Shown in pieces: positions 52,251 to 60,828 of a stretch of DNA of 64,000 bases. Under the pieces are notes generated by a model that saw only the letters and a list, made by a program, of their open reading frames with translations, was not told the DNA's origin and searched no databases. The DNA is taken from positions 186,001 through 250,000 of the forward strand of contig JAIQGL010000011.1 of assembly GCA_020072585.1 (NCBI GenBank), written 5' to 3'. Source of the DNA: Terriglobia bacterium (lineage in GTDB: Bacteria > Acidobacteriota > Terriglobia > Terriglobales > Acidobacteriaceae). The translations under genes were made by a program, and so were the position numbers. Position 1 is the first letter of the stretch. The number at the start of each line of letters is the position of its first letter.

Positions 52251-53957
52251 GTGGCCGTATCAAACCCATATCGTCGCACATTGATCTTCCTGATCTGCCT
52301 CCAACTGTCTGCTCTGTCTGCCGAAGGACGCGGAACAATGCAGTCAGGGACCGCGGAAACATGTTCGGCGATTACGCCATCAGATCTTTGCCCGCTGGTC
52401 GAGGCCGGCCAGCTCAGTGATTTGCGCTGGCCCAATTTTTCAGACCTGCGTAAAGACGTGCGGGACTTTTATCTGCCTTTCAACTACGCGCTCACCTGGA
52501 CAAAAGAGAGCCAGCCAACGCCGCAGGCCCGCGCGTTGATTCATCTGTTGCAAGACGCCGACAAGAAAGGGCTGCGAGCGGAGGATTACGACGGCCCCTT
52601 CTGGAATGAACGTCTCGCTCGTCTCACGCCACCCGCTCCCCCGGCTTCATCTCTTGACCTGGCCCGCTTTGATTTGGCATTGACCATATCGGTCATGCGA
52701 TATATCTCCGCGCTTCACAATGGCAGAGTGACGCCTCGGCATTTACAGCTTGGCCTGGATATAGAACACAAGAGATATAAATTAGGTGAGTTTCTCCGCT
52801 CTCGCCTGGTGGGAGCGCAAGACGTCAATTCCGTTGTTGAAGAAGTCGAGCCATCCTATGCGGGATATAGGCGTACTCGAACTGTGCTAGAGCATTATCT
52901 GGCCCTCGCGCGCGAAGGCGAAGGCGATCCGCTTCCCGCTTTCAAGAAGCCGCTTAAGCCCGGCGACGCTTACCCTGGATTAAACCAACTGACCAAACGC
53001 CTGCAGCGCCTGGGTGATCTGCCGCCAACAGACCTGGCTTCACCCCAGGCCACAGTTTACAAGGGCGAGCTCGTTGAAGGAGTCAAACGTTTTCAGCAGA
53101 GACATGGATTGCAGGCAGACGGGGCGATCGGCCGGGCTACATTCAATCAGCTAACTACACCTTTAAGCCGCCGCGTAGCCCAACTCCAATTGACCCTGGA
53201 GCGCTGGCGCTGGCTGCCGCCCGATTTGCCGCGACGGATCATCGCAGTCAACGTGCCTGAATTCCAACTGCGCGCTTATGATGACCATCACCCATCTCTG
53301 GCGATGCGAGTCGTGGTTGGAAAAGCTTTTCCGGAACTTCAGACACCGGTTTTCCAGGACCAGTTGGAATACCTGATATTTCATCCTTATTGGAATGTGC
53401 CCATTCGCATTACCCGGAAGGAGCTGATACCTGCAATCAGGAAAAATCCCAGCTACCTGGCAAAGCATGGATTTGAACTGGTCAACCGCGCGGGGCAGAG
53501 CGTTGCCGTAGATATTACAGACAAGACGGTAATGACCAAGCTAGGCACAGGAGAATTCTGGGTTCGTCAAAAGCCCGGCCCTGAAAACGCGCTGGGACCA
53601 ATTAAATTTGTTTTTCCCAACAACTATGCTGTCTACCTTCATGGCACCCCTGAACGTGCACTCTTTTCGCATTCCCGCCGTACCTTCAGTCATGGCTGTA
53701 TCCGAGTTGAAGATCCCTCGGCGCTGGCAGCCTGGGTATTGCACGATGCCCCCTCATGGACGAGCGACCGCATCCAGGAAGCCATCAACGGTGCGGATTC
53801 TGTGCGTGTGGACTTACCCGTGCCCATTCCAGTGCTGGTGCTGTATGGCACAGCACTTGTCGATGAAAATGAAGAGGTCCATTTCTTTGAAGACGTATAT
53901 GGCCAGGATAAAAAGCTGGAGCAGGCACTTGCCAGAGGATATCCTTACCCACGCTAA
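52251..53957 (+). CDS. L,D-transpeptidase, YcbB/LdtD type
   Basis: The 568-residue protein (GTG start; ATG at 52338 also possible) has a short hydrophobic export signal, an N-terminal scaffold domain (about 60-190), a peptidoglycan-binding domain (about 235-300, VKRFQQRHGLQADGAIGRATFNQL) and a YkuD catalytic domain (about 330-500) with HGTPERALFSHSRRTFSHGCIRVEDP holding the nucleophilic cysteine. Such enzymes make 3-3 peptidoglycan cross-links under envelope stress. The YcbK-like gene follows, the same pairing as in enterobacteria. Confidence 0.92.
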   Translation: MAVSNPYRRTLIFLICLQLSALSAEGRGTMQSGTAETCSAITPSDLCPLVEAGQLSDLRWPNFSDLRKDVRDFYLPFNYALTWTKESQPTPQARALIHLLQDADKKGLRAEDYDGPFWNERLARLTPPAPPASSLDLARFDLALTISVMRYISALHNGRVTPRHLQLGLDIEHKRYKLGEFLRSRLVGAQDVNSVVEEVEPSYAGYRRTRTVLEHYLALAREGEGDPLPAFKKPLKPGDAYPGLNQLTKRLQRLGDLPPTDLASPQATVYKGELVEGVKRFQQRHGLQADGAIGRATFNQLTTPLSRRVAQLQLTLERWRWLPPDLPRRIIAVNVPEFQLRAYDDHHPSLAMRVVVGKAFPELQTPVFQDQLEYLIFHPYWNVPIRITRKELIPAIRKNPSYLAKHGFELVNRAGQSVAVDITDKTVMTKLGTGEFWVRQKPGPENALGPIKFVFPNNYAVYLHGTPERALFSHSRRTFSHGCIRVEDPSALAAWVLHDAPSWTSDRIQEAINGADSVRVDLPVPIPVLVLYGTALVDENEEVHFFEDVYGQDKKLEQALARGYPYPR

Positions 53958-54034
53958 ATATAATGATGCGCTTGCTTCGACTAAGGGGAACATCTCATAG
54001 ACCAGACGTCTTGGCGTGATAAACTTATGCGATC

Positions 54035-54568
54035 GTGTTGCTACTCGTGGTTTCGTTTTTCGCCCTTCTTGGCCCGGTTGCACCCTCAACCATGGCCTCT
54101 CCCGCAATAAGCACCGTCGAGCCTGTCTACAAACTGCGGCTTTATCACACACATACCAACGAGTGGCTTGACATTGTCTACCGCCACGGAGACAGCTACG
54201 ATCCTGCGGCGCTCAGCCAGCTTGAATACTTTCTCCGTGATCATCGGACGGGCGAAGTCCATCCCTATGACCCGCGGGTCTTTGATCTGCTACGGGAGCT
54301 GGCCATCTCGCTGGGGCGGCCGAATACGGAAATCGACGTGGTATGCGGGTATCGAACCCCATGGAGCAACGAGTTTCTCAGAAGCCGCTCTTCCGCGGTA
54401 GCCCGGCATAGCCTGCACATGCGCGCCATGGCTATCGATATTCGCCTTCCCGGTGTTTCAACGCGCCACCTGCGCGATGCTGCTCTTGATCTCCATCGGG
54501 GTGGCGTGGGCTATTACGCGCGAGAACAGTTCGTGCACGTCGATGTAGGCCGCGTTCGCCGCTGGTAG
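54035..54568 (+). CDS. YcbK-like M15-family peptidase (DUF882)
   Basis: The 177-residue protein begins at a GTG, with a hydrophobic export signal (LLLVVSFFALLGPVA). The M15 zinc-peptidase motifs are visible: CGYRTPWSNEFLRSRSS, VARHSLHMRAMAIDIRLPG (H-x6-D) and REQFVHVDVGRVRRW (H-x-D). It probably trims peptidoglycan peptides. It lies 77 bp after the L,D-transpeptidase gene. Confidence 0.88.
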   Translation: MLLLVVSFFALLGPVAPSTMASPAISTVEPVYKLRLYHTHTNEWLDIVYRHGDSYDPAALSQLEYFLRDHRTGEVHPYDPRVFDLLRELAISLGRPNTEIDVVCGYRTPWSNEFLRSRSSAVARHSLHMRAMAIDIRLPGVSTRHLRDAALDLHRGGVGYYAREQFVHVDVGRVRRW

Positions 54569-54895
54569 ACGCGCTCATCAGGCGTCGCCAAAGTGGGCTT
54601 CTCGGACCACGGAACACTCCCCCCTTGAACACTATCTTGTTACCTACTTTTGTAAATCTTATCTGATCTCGGATTCCATGATGTGGTCACATTGGTGGTT
54701 GACTGTGCCTTATCCGGGCACTTATTGCGCGGCTGCGCGCGAGTTGTTCAATCCCCTATTTTCATCACTGAAGTATGTGACCGGGCGCACATCCGTTGGT
54801 ATTACGCCGTTTGTATTCTCATATTGGATACAAAAGCAGATTGCCCTGGTAAGTGGAACGCACGTCGGAAACAGGGCACTCTCGAGGAGGAACAA
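54569..54895. other. Intergenic region before the PEGA gene
   Basis: No gene. A degenerate palindrome TGTGA-N6-GCACA at 54776-54791 has one break in the core and is not counted among the sites. The open frames here run into the PEGA gene but lack start signals. Confidence 0.45.
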
Positions 54896-56233
54896 ATGAA
54901 ATTCCCAAAATTCCGACGTTCATTCGTCATCCTGGCTTTACTTGCGATTACCATACCGCTGGCACTGGCACAAAAGCCGGAAAACGCCACAGTGCGAGTG
55001 AATGTAACTCCGGATGAGGCCTATATATTCATTGATGGACAGCCTTATACACACCGCAGCCACACGCTCAGAATGGCGCCGGGCGAGTATACGATCGGTG
55101 TGTACAACTACGGTTATGTGGCACAGGTGCAGAAAGTCACGTTGAAAGAGGGCGATAACCCGGAGATCAATGCCAGACTGGCTCCGGTTGCAGGCACTGT
55201 TTCCGGCCCCTGGGGACGCATACAGATTGAAGGCAACGCTAACGACAAGGCGGCGGTATTTCTCAACGGCATGGGCCCGGAGTATTTCGTGGGCCACATC
55301 GACGAGATGAACAACGACATACTGTTCAAACAGCGGCTGATTGTTCCGGTCGGCACCTACGAACTCATTCTGGTAAACCCGAAAGAAACAAAGCCGTTTT
55401 TTACCGGCCAAGTTGAAGTGCGTCCTAATGAGCGGGTCATTGTGGATGTCGCTCCGGAGAAAAACACCCGGACTTACAAACCCTGGAAAGACGGAGAAAA
55501 ATACACAGCCTTTAAGCGTTTTGAGGCGGGTACCGCCACTGCAACAATTGCAGTTGCTCCCGTCACGGCGAACATCGCACTGGACAAAAACCGGATCAAC
55601 TGTGGAGAGAACGTGCGGCTGACCTGGAACTCCGCTGAAGCAGCCCACGTCTTTATCACGGCCAACGGCAAGCCTCTGACCGAACCGACACTTGCGGGCG
55701 AACAGAAGTTACAGCCCCTGGAAAACACAAAGTATGAACTTCGCGTCGCAGGGCCTGGAGGGATCGTAGTTTCCAGCACTGCGGTGGACGTCAATACGGC
55801 AGTCAAGGCATCATTAATGGCTACCCCATCCGATGTCACCTTCAACAAAGTCGGTGACAAAGCGGTGGAACCAGCCACTTCCAACCTCAAATGGACGGCC
55901 TCAAACGCTGACGCTGTTCGCATTGATCCAATCGGAACAGTAAGTGGCGCCAGCGGCACTCAGCCTCTAACCTTGGTTCCAACGCAAACCAGCCTCGGTG
56001 CACTGAATGAGACCAAGGCCTACACAATCACGGCGACCAATATTTGCGGGGGGGCCGATACGCAGACGGCCACAGTGCATCTCACCGGCACCATTGAGCC
56101 TGAACCGGTACCTGAAACGGTAGCTGAGCTCAAGTTGCCTCAGACTGCTTCGCCTCTGCCGTTGCTCGGTCTGCTGGGATTTGGCTCTGTATTCACGGCG
56201 TTTGCACTTCGTGGATTTCGCAAAGGTCATTGA
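54896..56233 (+). CDS. Exported PEGA-domain protein with LPQTA sorting signal
   Basis: From an ATG with GAGGAGG upstream, the 445-residue protein has a signal peptide (cleavage near ALAQ-KP), a PEGA domain (about 30-105, VNVTPDEAYIFIDGQPY, LRMAPGEYTIGVYNYGY), a second beta domain (115-200) and two Ig-like segments. The C-terminus is a sortase signal: LPQTASPLP, a hydrophobic stretch and a basic RGFRKGH tail. The gene converges on a sortase gene across a terminator, so the pair should be enzyme and substrate. Sortase substrates are unusual in diderm bacteria. Confidence 0.88.
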   Translation: MKFPKFRRSFVILALLAITIPLALAQKPENATVRVNVTPDEAYIFIDGQPYTHRSHTLRMAPGEYTIGVYNYGYVAQVQKVTLKEGDNPEINARLAPVAGTVSGPWGRIQIEGNANDKAAVFLNGMGPEYFVGHIDEMNNDILFKQRLIVPVGTYELILVNPKETKPFFTGQVEVRPNERVIVDVAPEKNTRTYKPWKDGEKYTAFKRFEAGTATATIAVAPVTANIALDKNRINCGENVRLTWNSAEAAHVFITANGKPLTEPTLAGEQKLQPLENTKYELRVAGPGGIVVSSTAVDVNTAVKASLMATPSDVTFNKVGDKAVEPATSNLKWTASNADAVRIDPIGTVSGASGTQPLTLVPTQTSLGALNETKAYTITATNICGGADTQTATVHLTGTIEPEPVPETVAELKLPQTASPLPLLGLLGFGSVFTAFALRGFRKGH

Positions 56234-56269
56234 TCATACGTAAAGCCTGACCACCTCAGGCTCATCCGG

Positions 56270-56299
56270 GCCCGCCGGCTTAAAGCCGGCGGGCATTTT
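56270..56299. terminator. Bidirectional terminator
   Basis: GCCCGCCGGC pairs perfectly with GCCGGCGGGC around TTAAA, then ATTTTC. It separates the convergent PEGA and sortase genes. Confidence 0.85.
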
Positions 56300-56328
56300 C
56301 TTGTGGTCCTGTATCTTTTATCGAGGGC

Positions 56329-57045
56329 CTATTTTCTAAGCGATGCTTCCACAATGAACCGGCGTGGCGCCGGTCCAATGAAATAAAATGGATAGCAAGT
56401 AACAAGGGTCAATGATTGGGCGTCTCTTGGCTGTAGCACACTCACGTCATCCGGACCTGTGATTAAAATGCGATCGACAATGTAGGTTTCAGAGGTATTC
56501 ATTGTCTCCAGTACGATCGCGTCGCCTTGGTTGATGTCTTTGAGGTTGCGAAAGAACCCATCCCGATGTCCGGCAAGGCCAACATTCCCTTTTTCTCCCG
56601 GCGCGGCTGTTCCGGCGATCTGTCCCACACCCCGGTTCAAAGTAATATTGTCCGTACCGCCCAAAACCGGCGCCTCCAGGTGGATACTGGGTATTCGCAA
56701 GATGGCAAGCGGAACCCTTCCTGCGCCTGCGCCGCGAGACCTGCTTGCACTGCTTACCCGACCATCCCCAACTCCTGAAAGCCTATCGCCGTCTGCGGTA
56801 AGCCCTTCTGCGGCCACTGCCGCAGACTTTTCATCGCGTATCGAACTATTTACCGTTTCATGTCTGGCTTCAAAGCTTTTCATTGCAGCGCGAAACATTA
56901 CGGCCCGGTGAACGTATGCAGTTAAACAAACTGTGAGCAGAACGAACCCACCTGTCAGCAGCAACCGCTCGACCACATGCAATAGCCTGAACAGCGGCGT
57001 GCGCCGTGCGAAACGTTGCCCATGTCTGACGCCAACTGGTCCCAT
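56329..57045 (-). CDS. Sortase, class D-like
   Basis: The 238-residue protein has an N-terminal membrane helix (about 28-48), a Ser/Gly-rich stalk and a sortase domain (about 105-238) with the active-site histidine in GNVGLAGHRDGFFRNL, the catalytic cysteine in LTLVTCYPF and the arginine in APRRFIVEA. LPxTA-type signals are typical of class D/E sortases, which fits the neighbouring LPQTA protein. GAGGT precedes the ATG. A CRP/FNR-type palindrome lies 48 bp upstream. Confidence 0.9.
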   Translation of the reverse strand: MGPVGVRHGQRFARRTPLFRLLHVVERLLLTGGFVLLTVCLTAYVHRAVMFRAAMKSFEARHETVNSSIRDEKSAAVAAEGLTADGDRLSGVGDGRVSSASRSRGAGAGRVPLAILRIPSIHLEAPVLGGTDNITLNRGVGQIAGTAAPGEKGNVGLAGHRDGFFRNLKDINQGDAIVLETMNTSETYIVDRILITGPDDVSVLQPRDAQSLTLVTCYPFYFIGPAPRRFIVEASLRK

Positions 57046-57093
57046 GGAGACCTCAATCTAAGAAAACATTAAGCCAGTTGCTGTGGGGACAAC

Positions 57094-57109
57094 TGTGACA
57101 TGGATCACG
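57094..57109. promoter_or_regulatory. CRP/FNR-type site, TGTGA-N6-TCACG
   Basis: TGTGACATGGATCACG lies 48 bp before the leftward sortase gene. Confidence 0.62.
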
Positions 57110-57234
57110 AGGCCCGGCAGAGGGTCACTTGTGCTTTGGTCTTGTCCCAAGCAGACCACGCAGCAGGAACGATGGACCCTGTGGCAAGTGAAGATCGACG
57201 GCCCTGGGCTTGTGTTCCGCAGGTCACTGGATGG

Positions 57235-57250
57235 GGTGATCTGCATCACA
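57235..57250. promoter_or_regulatory. CRP/FNR-type site, GGTGA-N6-TCACA
   Basis: GGTGATCTGCATCACA lies 46 bp before the rightward universal stress protein, the same position as the site at 13695 has to its gene. Confidence 0.62.
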
Positions 57251-57296
57251 GCAATCACCAAATGTATTGCGCCACAATACGTGAAAGGAGACTCTC

Positions 57297-58208
57297 ATGA
57301 CGTCCCCCGTGCCTCTTCCGCGACATGTACAATTCAGCAACATCGCGGTACTCACCGATCTCGGCAGAGATGCAGAACAGTCAATGCGCTTCGCCGCTTC
57401 ACTTGCCCAGCATTTCGGCGCAAGGTTGACCGTAGCTCATGCGTGTCCTCCAGACTTTTACGTTTATGTTCCATCTGAGTCGTTGCCGGTCTGGCCCGGC
57501 AATGGCCAGTCAGCAAAAGAGCGGGCCGCACAACAAACCGGTTCATTGATTGAGAAGGCAGGGCTTGCACCTGCGTCAGTCAACGCGGTCATAAGCTCCA
57601 CCAGCATGCATGAACTTCTGGAAGATTTGGAATTGCGAAAACTTGACCTGCTGGTGCTGGCGCCGCATGCAAGGAGCGCAATCAGCAAGTTGTTGTCTGG
57701 CTCTGTAACCGCCGAAGTACTTAGAAGATCACAATGGCCGGTGCTGGTTTTGCCGCCAGGGGCTTTGAATACCCAACCAACCTATTCACAGTTTCACAGA
57801 GTCCTGTTCGCTACTGACCTCTCTGAAGTTTCGGCCAAAGCTTTTGCCTATGCGGCAGGGATCGCGGAAGACAGCAACGGGCAGATGGTGGCTCTGTACG
57901 TTGATGAGGATGGCCCCGCATTCTCATTTGAACGTGTTATGGCTCTGCAAAGACTGGAGGACTGGCTGCACCGGAAGTCCGCGGTCTGCGGCATTTCCCA
58001 CCGGCCTGAATGTATCGTCCGCTTCGGAACGCCCGCAGAGGAAATCCAGCAAACCGCCTCAGAGTATGAGACGGACTTGATTGTCGTGGGGGCCCGGGGG
58101 CTTGGCGTAATGTCAGGAATTGCGAGCCACTTTGTGGGCGGCACGGCATATAAATTGGCCTGCTCGTCGCCATGTCCGGTGCTGCTTGTTCCGGACAGAC
58201 ACGACTGA
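57297..58208 (+). CDS. Universal stress protein with two Usp domains
   Basis: The 303-residue tandem Usp protein follows AAAGGAG. Domain 1 (about 14-150) ends LVLAPHARSAISKLLSGSVTAEVLRRSQWPVLVLPP; domain 2 (about 165-300) ends LIVVGARGLGVMSGIASHFVGGTAYKLACSSPCPVLLVPD. It is the closest relative in the window of the protein at 28564, sharing the LPVWP and RLEDWL segments. Hypoxia or energy-stress control is inferred from the palindrome 46 bp upstream. A small gene follows after 13 bp. Confidence 0.93.
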   Translation: MTSPVPLPRHVQFSNIAVLTDLGRDAEQSMRFAASLAQHFGARLTVAHACPPDFYVYVPSESLPVWPGNGQSAKERAAQQTGSLIEKAGLAPASVNAVISSTSMHELLEDLELRKLDLLVLAPHARSAISKLLSGSVTAEVLRRSQWPVLVLPPGALNTQPTYSQFHRVLFATDLSEVSAKAFAYAAGIAEDSNGQMVALYVDEDGPAFSFERVMALQRLEDWLHRKSAVCGISHRPECIVRFGTPAEEIQQTASEYETDLIVVGARGLGVMSGIASHFVGGTAYKLACSSPCPVLLVPDRHD

Positions 58209-58221
58209 TCGGGAGGGAATC

Positions 58222-58479
58222 ATGAGAGATCGACTCAAAGAAATCTATCTCTTGCTTGGACGAATTCTGAACAACCCGCGAGCTTTTGGATTGGGCGACC
58301 GCGTACCAAGAGCCCTTGATGAGGCCCTCAGCAAATTGCGGCAGGAATTAATGGAAGAACTGCGAGAGGAAGCTGCCGGCGAGGATTTTCTTGAGGCCGA
58401 ATTATCGCAGGATGCTGACCGCAAGACCTTTCCGGCCGAAACTGCAACATCGTTTTCAATCCGCAAGACGGGAACGTAG
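58222..58479 (+). CDS. Small helical protein downstream of a stress protein
   Basis: An ATG with GGGAGGG upstream opens 85 codons. The product is mainly helical (LKEIYLLLGRILNNPRAF, ALDEALSKLRQELMEELREEAA) with a polar tail. It is not recognised. Only 13 bp separate it from the stress-protein gene, so they are co-transcribed. Confidence 0.65.
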   Translation: MRDRLKEIYLLLGRILNNPRAFGLGDRVPRALDEALSKLRQELMEELREEAAGEDFLEAELSQDADRKTFPAETATSFSIRKTGT

Positions 58480-58784
58480 CTCTCGGGCTTGTCCATCATG
58501 TCGCCATGTTGAAAGGACCCCCAGCCTTGTGTCTGACATCCCTTGCCGGGGCTGGTCTATGTCATTCAGGGACATCTCGGCAAAGTAAGCTCAGCGATTG
58601 AACCCTTATTTTGACATCTCAAATCCTGGATGCGTTGCAGTCCGCAGAACCAGAGCTAAGCCGGATGTGAACCGAAATGAACCAGTCCGAGAGCCTAAGA
58701 TCTTCGCAGGCGCTCTATGCCTGGCATCTGGTATAGAATCTGCTGGCCCGGAAATTCAGGGCCGCATTTGCTGCGAAGTCAACC
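58480..58784. other. Intergenic region
   Basis: I see no gene, palindrome or terminator of note in these 305 bp. Confidence 0.4.
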
Positions 58785-59249
58785 ATGCAGGAGCCCTCCA
58801 GTATCCACCTTTGGGTAATGGCAAGGGCCGGCGTGAAAGTAGAAAGGTGCCGCGTGGAAGCAATCGAGATAAAAAGCAGTGACACAGCCAGGCTGGAAAT
58901 ATCCACCATGGTCCGCTCCTGGGTCAATACCAATCCTGCCACTCAGGGAATCGCCAGTGTGCAACTCAGATTAGTTGAAGGAGAGTTGCGGATAGCCATC
59001 CAGGGCGCCGCGCAGGGCGCTCCATTCAACTGGGGAGAAGTAGCTGTTGAAACCGTTTATGCTGAGAATGCATCTTCCCGCCGCGGCATGGCATTCGTCG
59101 CCAACTACCACTTCGAGTTTCTCGACACATTAATAGAAGGAAACGTAAACGCAGGGCTGCTTGTGTTGGCGGCATTCCATACTTTCCATGACGGCAGCCA
59201 CCGCTCAAATTATTTTTCCCGCGAATTCTTCCACGAGGCGGCCCTGTGA
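58785..59249 (+). CDS. Small beta-rich protein, tandem paralog 1
   Basis: The 154-residue protein (the ATG at 58818 is an alternative) has a beta-barrel-like pattern: RSWVNTNPATQGIASVQLRLVEGELRIAIQGAA, NWGEVAVETVYAENASSRRGMAFVANYHFEFLDTLIEG, GLLVLAAFHTFHDGSHRSNYFSREFFHE. It is clearly paralogous to the next gene. Similar small folds act as lipocalin-like binding proteins; no family is recognised. The next gene starts within its stop. Confidence 0.7.
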   Translation: MQEPSSIHLWVMARAGVKVERCRVEAIEIKSSDTARLEISTMVRSWVNTNPATQGIASVQLRLVEGELRIAIQGAAQGAPFNWGEVAVETVYAENASSRRGMAFVANYHFEFLDTLIEGNVNAGLLVLAAFHTFHDGSHRSNYFSREFFHEAAL

Positions 59250-59650
59250 ATCACGTGGCTCTGGAACAGATGCAGGAACATGCCGCCGCAGAGGCGGAGC
59301 TCGACCTGAGTTTATTGGCTGGAAACTGGGTCAACACCAACTTGTCGCCTTCATTCATTCGCAGCCTCCAGCTTGAGCCAGGACCCAACCAGCTTATAAT
59401 GCGCGTCACCGGCGCAGACTCCGGATCACCCAAGGATTGGGGAGAAGCTACAGCGCAGGTATTCGCTGAGAATACGGCCTCAACGCAGGCGATGGCCTTT
59501 AGCGCTTTGTTCGATCTGGGCGGCATGGACAGCCTGCTGCAGGGATATGTGGTCAAAGGTGTGCTCGTGATCGTAAGTTTCACGCGGGTGAAGGACGGAA
59601 GAGAGCGTTCCAGCAGTTTCGGCAAAGAGTTCTTCTACCGGGTACCCTGA
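59246..59650 (+). CDS. Small beta-rich protein, tandem paralog 2
   Basis: The GTG start overlaps the previous stop (GTGA). The 134 residues repeat the same landmarks: LAGNWVNTN, a SLQLEPGPNQLIMRVTGAD strand, DWGEATAQVFAENTASTQAMAFSALFD, GVLVIVSFTRVKDGRERSSSFGKEFFYRV. The tandem arrangement suggests a heterodimer or divided function. The two monooxygenase genes follow, so a role with them is possible. Confidence 0.7.
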   Translation: MNHVALEQMQEHAAAEAELDLSLLAGNWVNTNLSPSFIRSLQLEPGPNQLIMRVTGADSGSPKDWGEATAQVFAENTASTQAMAFSALFDLGGMDSLLQGYVVKGVLVIVSFTRVKDGRERSSSFGKEFFYRVP

Positions 59651-59710
59651 GCGGCGGTAGCTGCAACCCGGCTTTTGTAGAGACAATTCCAGCATTGAGG
59701 CACGAGAGGA

Positions 59711-60823
59711 ATGGATAGGCCACTGCGTTTTCACTGGAGCCTTTCTCAGGCAGGTGACAAACTCCGGCGGGCGCAAGCCACGGTCAGGATGTCCGGCCTG
59801 TTTGATATCAACCAGCAGATTGAAGTGTGCCGCCATGCCGAGCAGAACGGCATAGAGTCCATGTTGATGGCGATTGGATTCACGCGGCCCGATCCGCTTC
59901 AGTTGTCCATCGCCATCGGCCTGCAAACGGAAAAAATAAAATTCATGGTGGCCTGCCGCTCCGGGCTTGTTTCGCCCACGTTCTACGTTCAACAACTCAA
60001 TACCGCATCAACTCTTCTTCCGGGCCGCATTTTGGTGAACATCGTATGCGGACACACGCCGCACGAACTGCGGTACTACGGTGATTTTCTGGACCATGAC
60101 GAGCGCTATCGCCGCACCGGCGAGTTCCTGACCGTCTGCAATGGCCTATGGAGCGGTTCTTTCCCTTACAGCTTTCGGGGCGAGCATTACAAGATCGAAA
60201 AGGCGCGCCTCCATACTCCGTTTTTCGGTAACGGTAGAAACGCGCCTGAGATTTTTGTCGGCGGAAATTCTCCGGAAGCCGCAGACCTCGCCATCCATCA
60301 TGGCTCATGCCTATGGAGATTTCCGGCGGCACCAGATGCTCTAGAAGAGCAGATTCGCCCGGTGCTGGACCATGGGACTGAGGTCGGGTTGCTCGCATCG
60401 ATCATTGCGCGGCCCACGCGCGACGAGGCCCTGGCAGTGGCGGCCGCCCTGCTCACAAGCGTGGGCGGAGAGGCCCGCGTTGTCCATCAGCAGTTCGCGG
60501 CCAAGGTGGATTCAGAAGGCTTCCGCTCAGTGTATGAGATGGCACAGGCCAATCCCGGCTGGATTACACCGTGGTTATGGACCGGCGCTGTACCTTTTCT
60601 GGGCGCACCAAGTATTGCGTTGGTAGGGTCATTCGAAGAGATAGCCGACGCGATCATGCTCTACAAGCAAGGCGGGATTACGCAATTTCTCTTCATGGGC
60701 TGGCCCGATCGGGAGGAAATCGATTACTTCGGCTCCGGCGTGCTGCCCCTGGTCCGTGCACGAGAGCAGAACCACCACGCCAGAACGCTTACAGGCGAGC
60801 GCGTGCAGACAGAAAGCGCATAA
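59711..60823 (+). CDS. Luciferase-like flavin-dependent monooxygenase 1
   Basis: The 370-residue protein belongs to the bacterial luciferase family close to alkanesulfonate monooxygenases (SsuD-like). Supporting segments: GIESMLMAIGFTRPDPLQLSIAIG, FMVACRSGLVSPTFYVQQLNTASTLLPGRILVNIVCGHTPHELRYYGDFLDHDERYRRTGEFL, and PEIFVGGNSPEAADLA. A reduced flavin cofactor from a separate reductase is expected. No sulfonate transporter or reductase adjoins, so the substrate is open. GAGAGGA precedes the ATG. Confidence 0.9.
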   Translation: MDRPLRFHWSLSQAGDKLRRAQATVRMSGLFDINQQIEVCRHAEQNGIESMLMAIGFTRPDPLQLSIAIGLQTEKIKFMVACRSGLVSPTFYVQQLNTASTLLPGRILVNIVCGHTPHELRYYGDFLDHDERYRRTGEFLTVCNGLWSGSFPYSFRGEHYKIEKARLHTPFFGNGRNAPEIFVGGNSPEAADLAIHHGSCLWRFPAAPDALEEQIRPVLDHGTEVGLLASIIARPTRDEALAVAAALLTSVGGEARVVHQQFAAKVDSEGFRSVYEMAQANPGWITPWLWTGAVPFLGAPSIALVGSFEEIADAIMLYKQGGITQFLFMGWPDREEIDYFGSGVLPLVRAREQNHHARTLTGERVQTESA

Positions 60824-60828
60824 CGGAA

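Noticed and set aside
54776-54791. CRP/FNR-type site before the PEGA gene
   Set aside because: TGTGA-N6-GCACA breaks the inner TCAC core, unlike all thirteen accepted sites.
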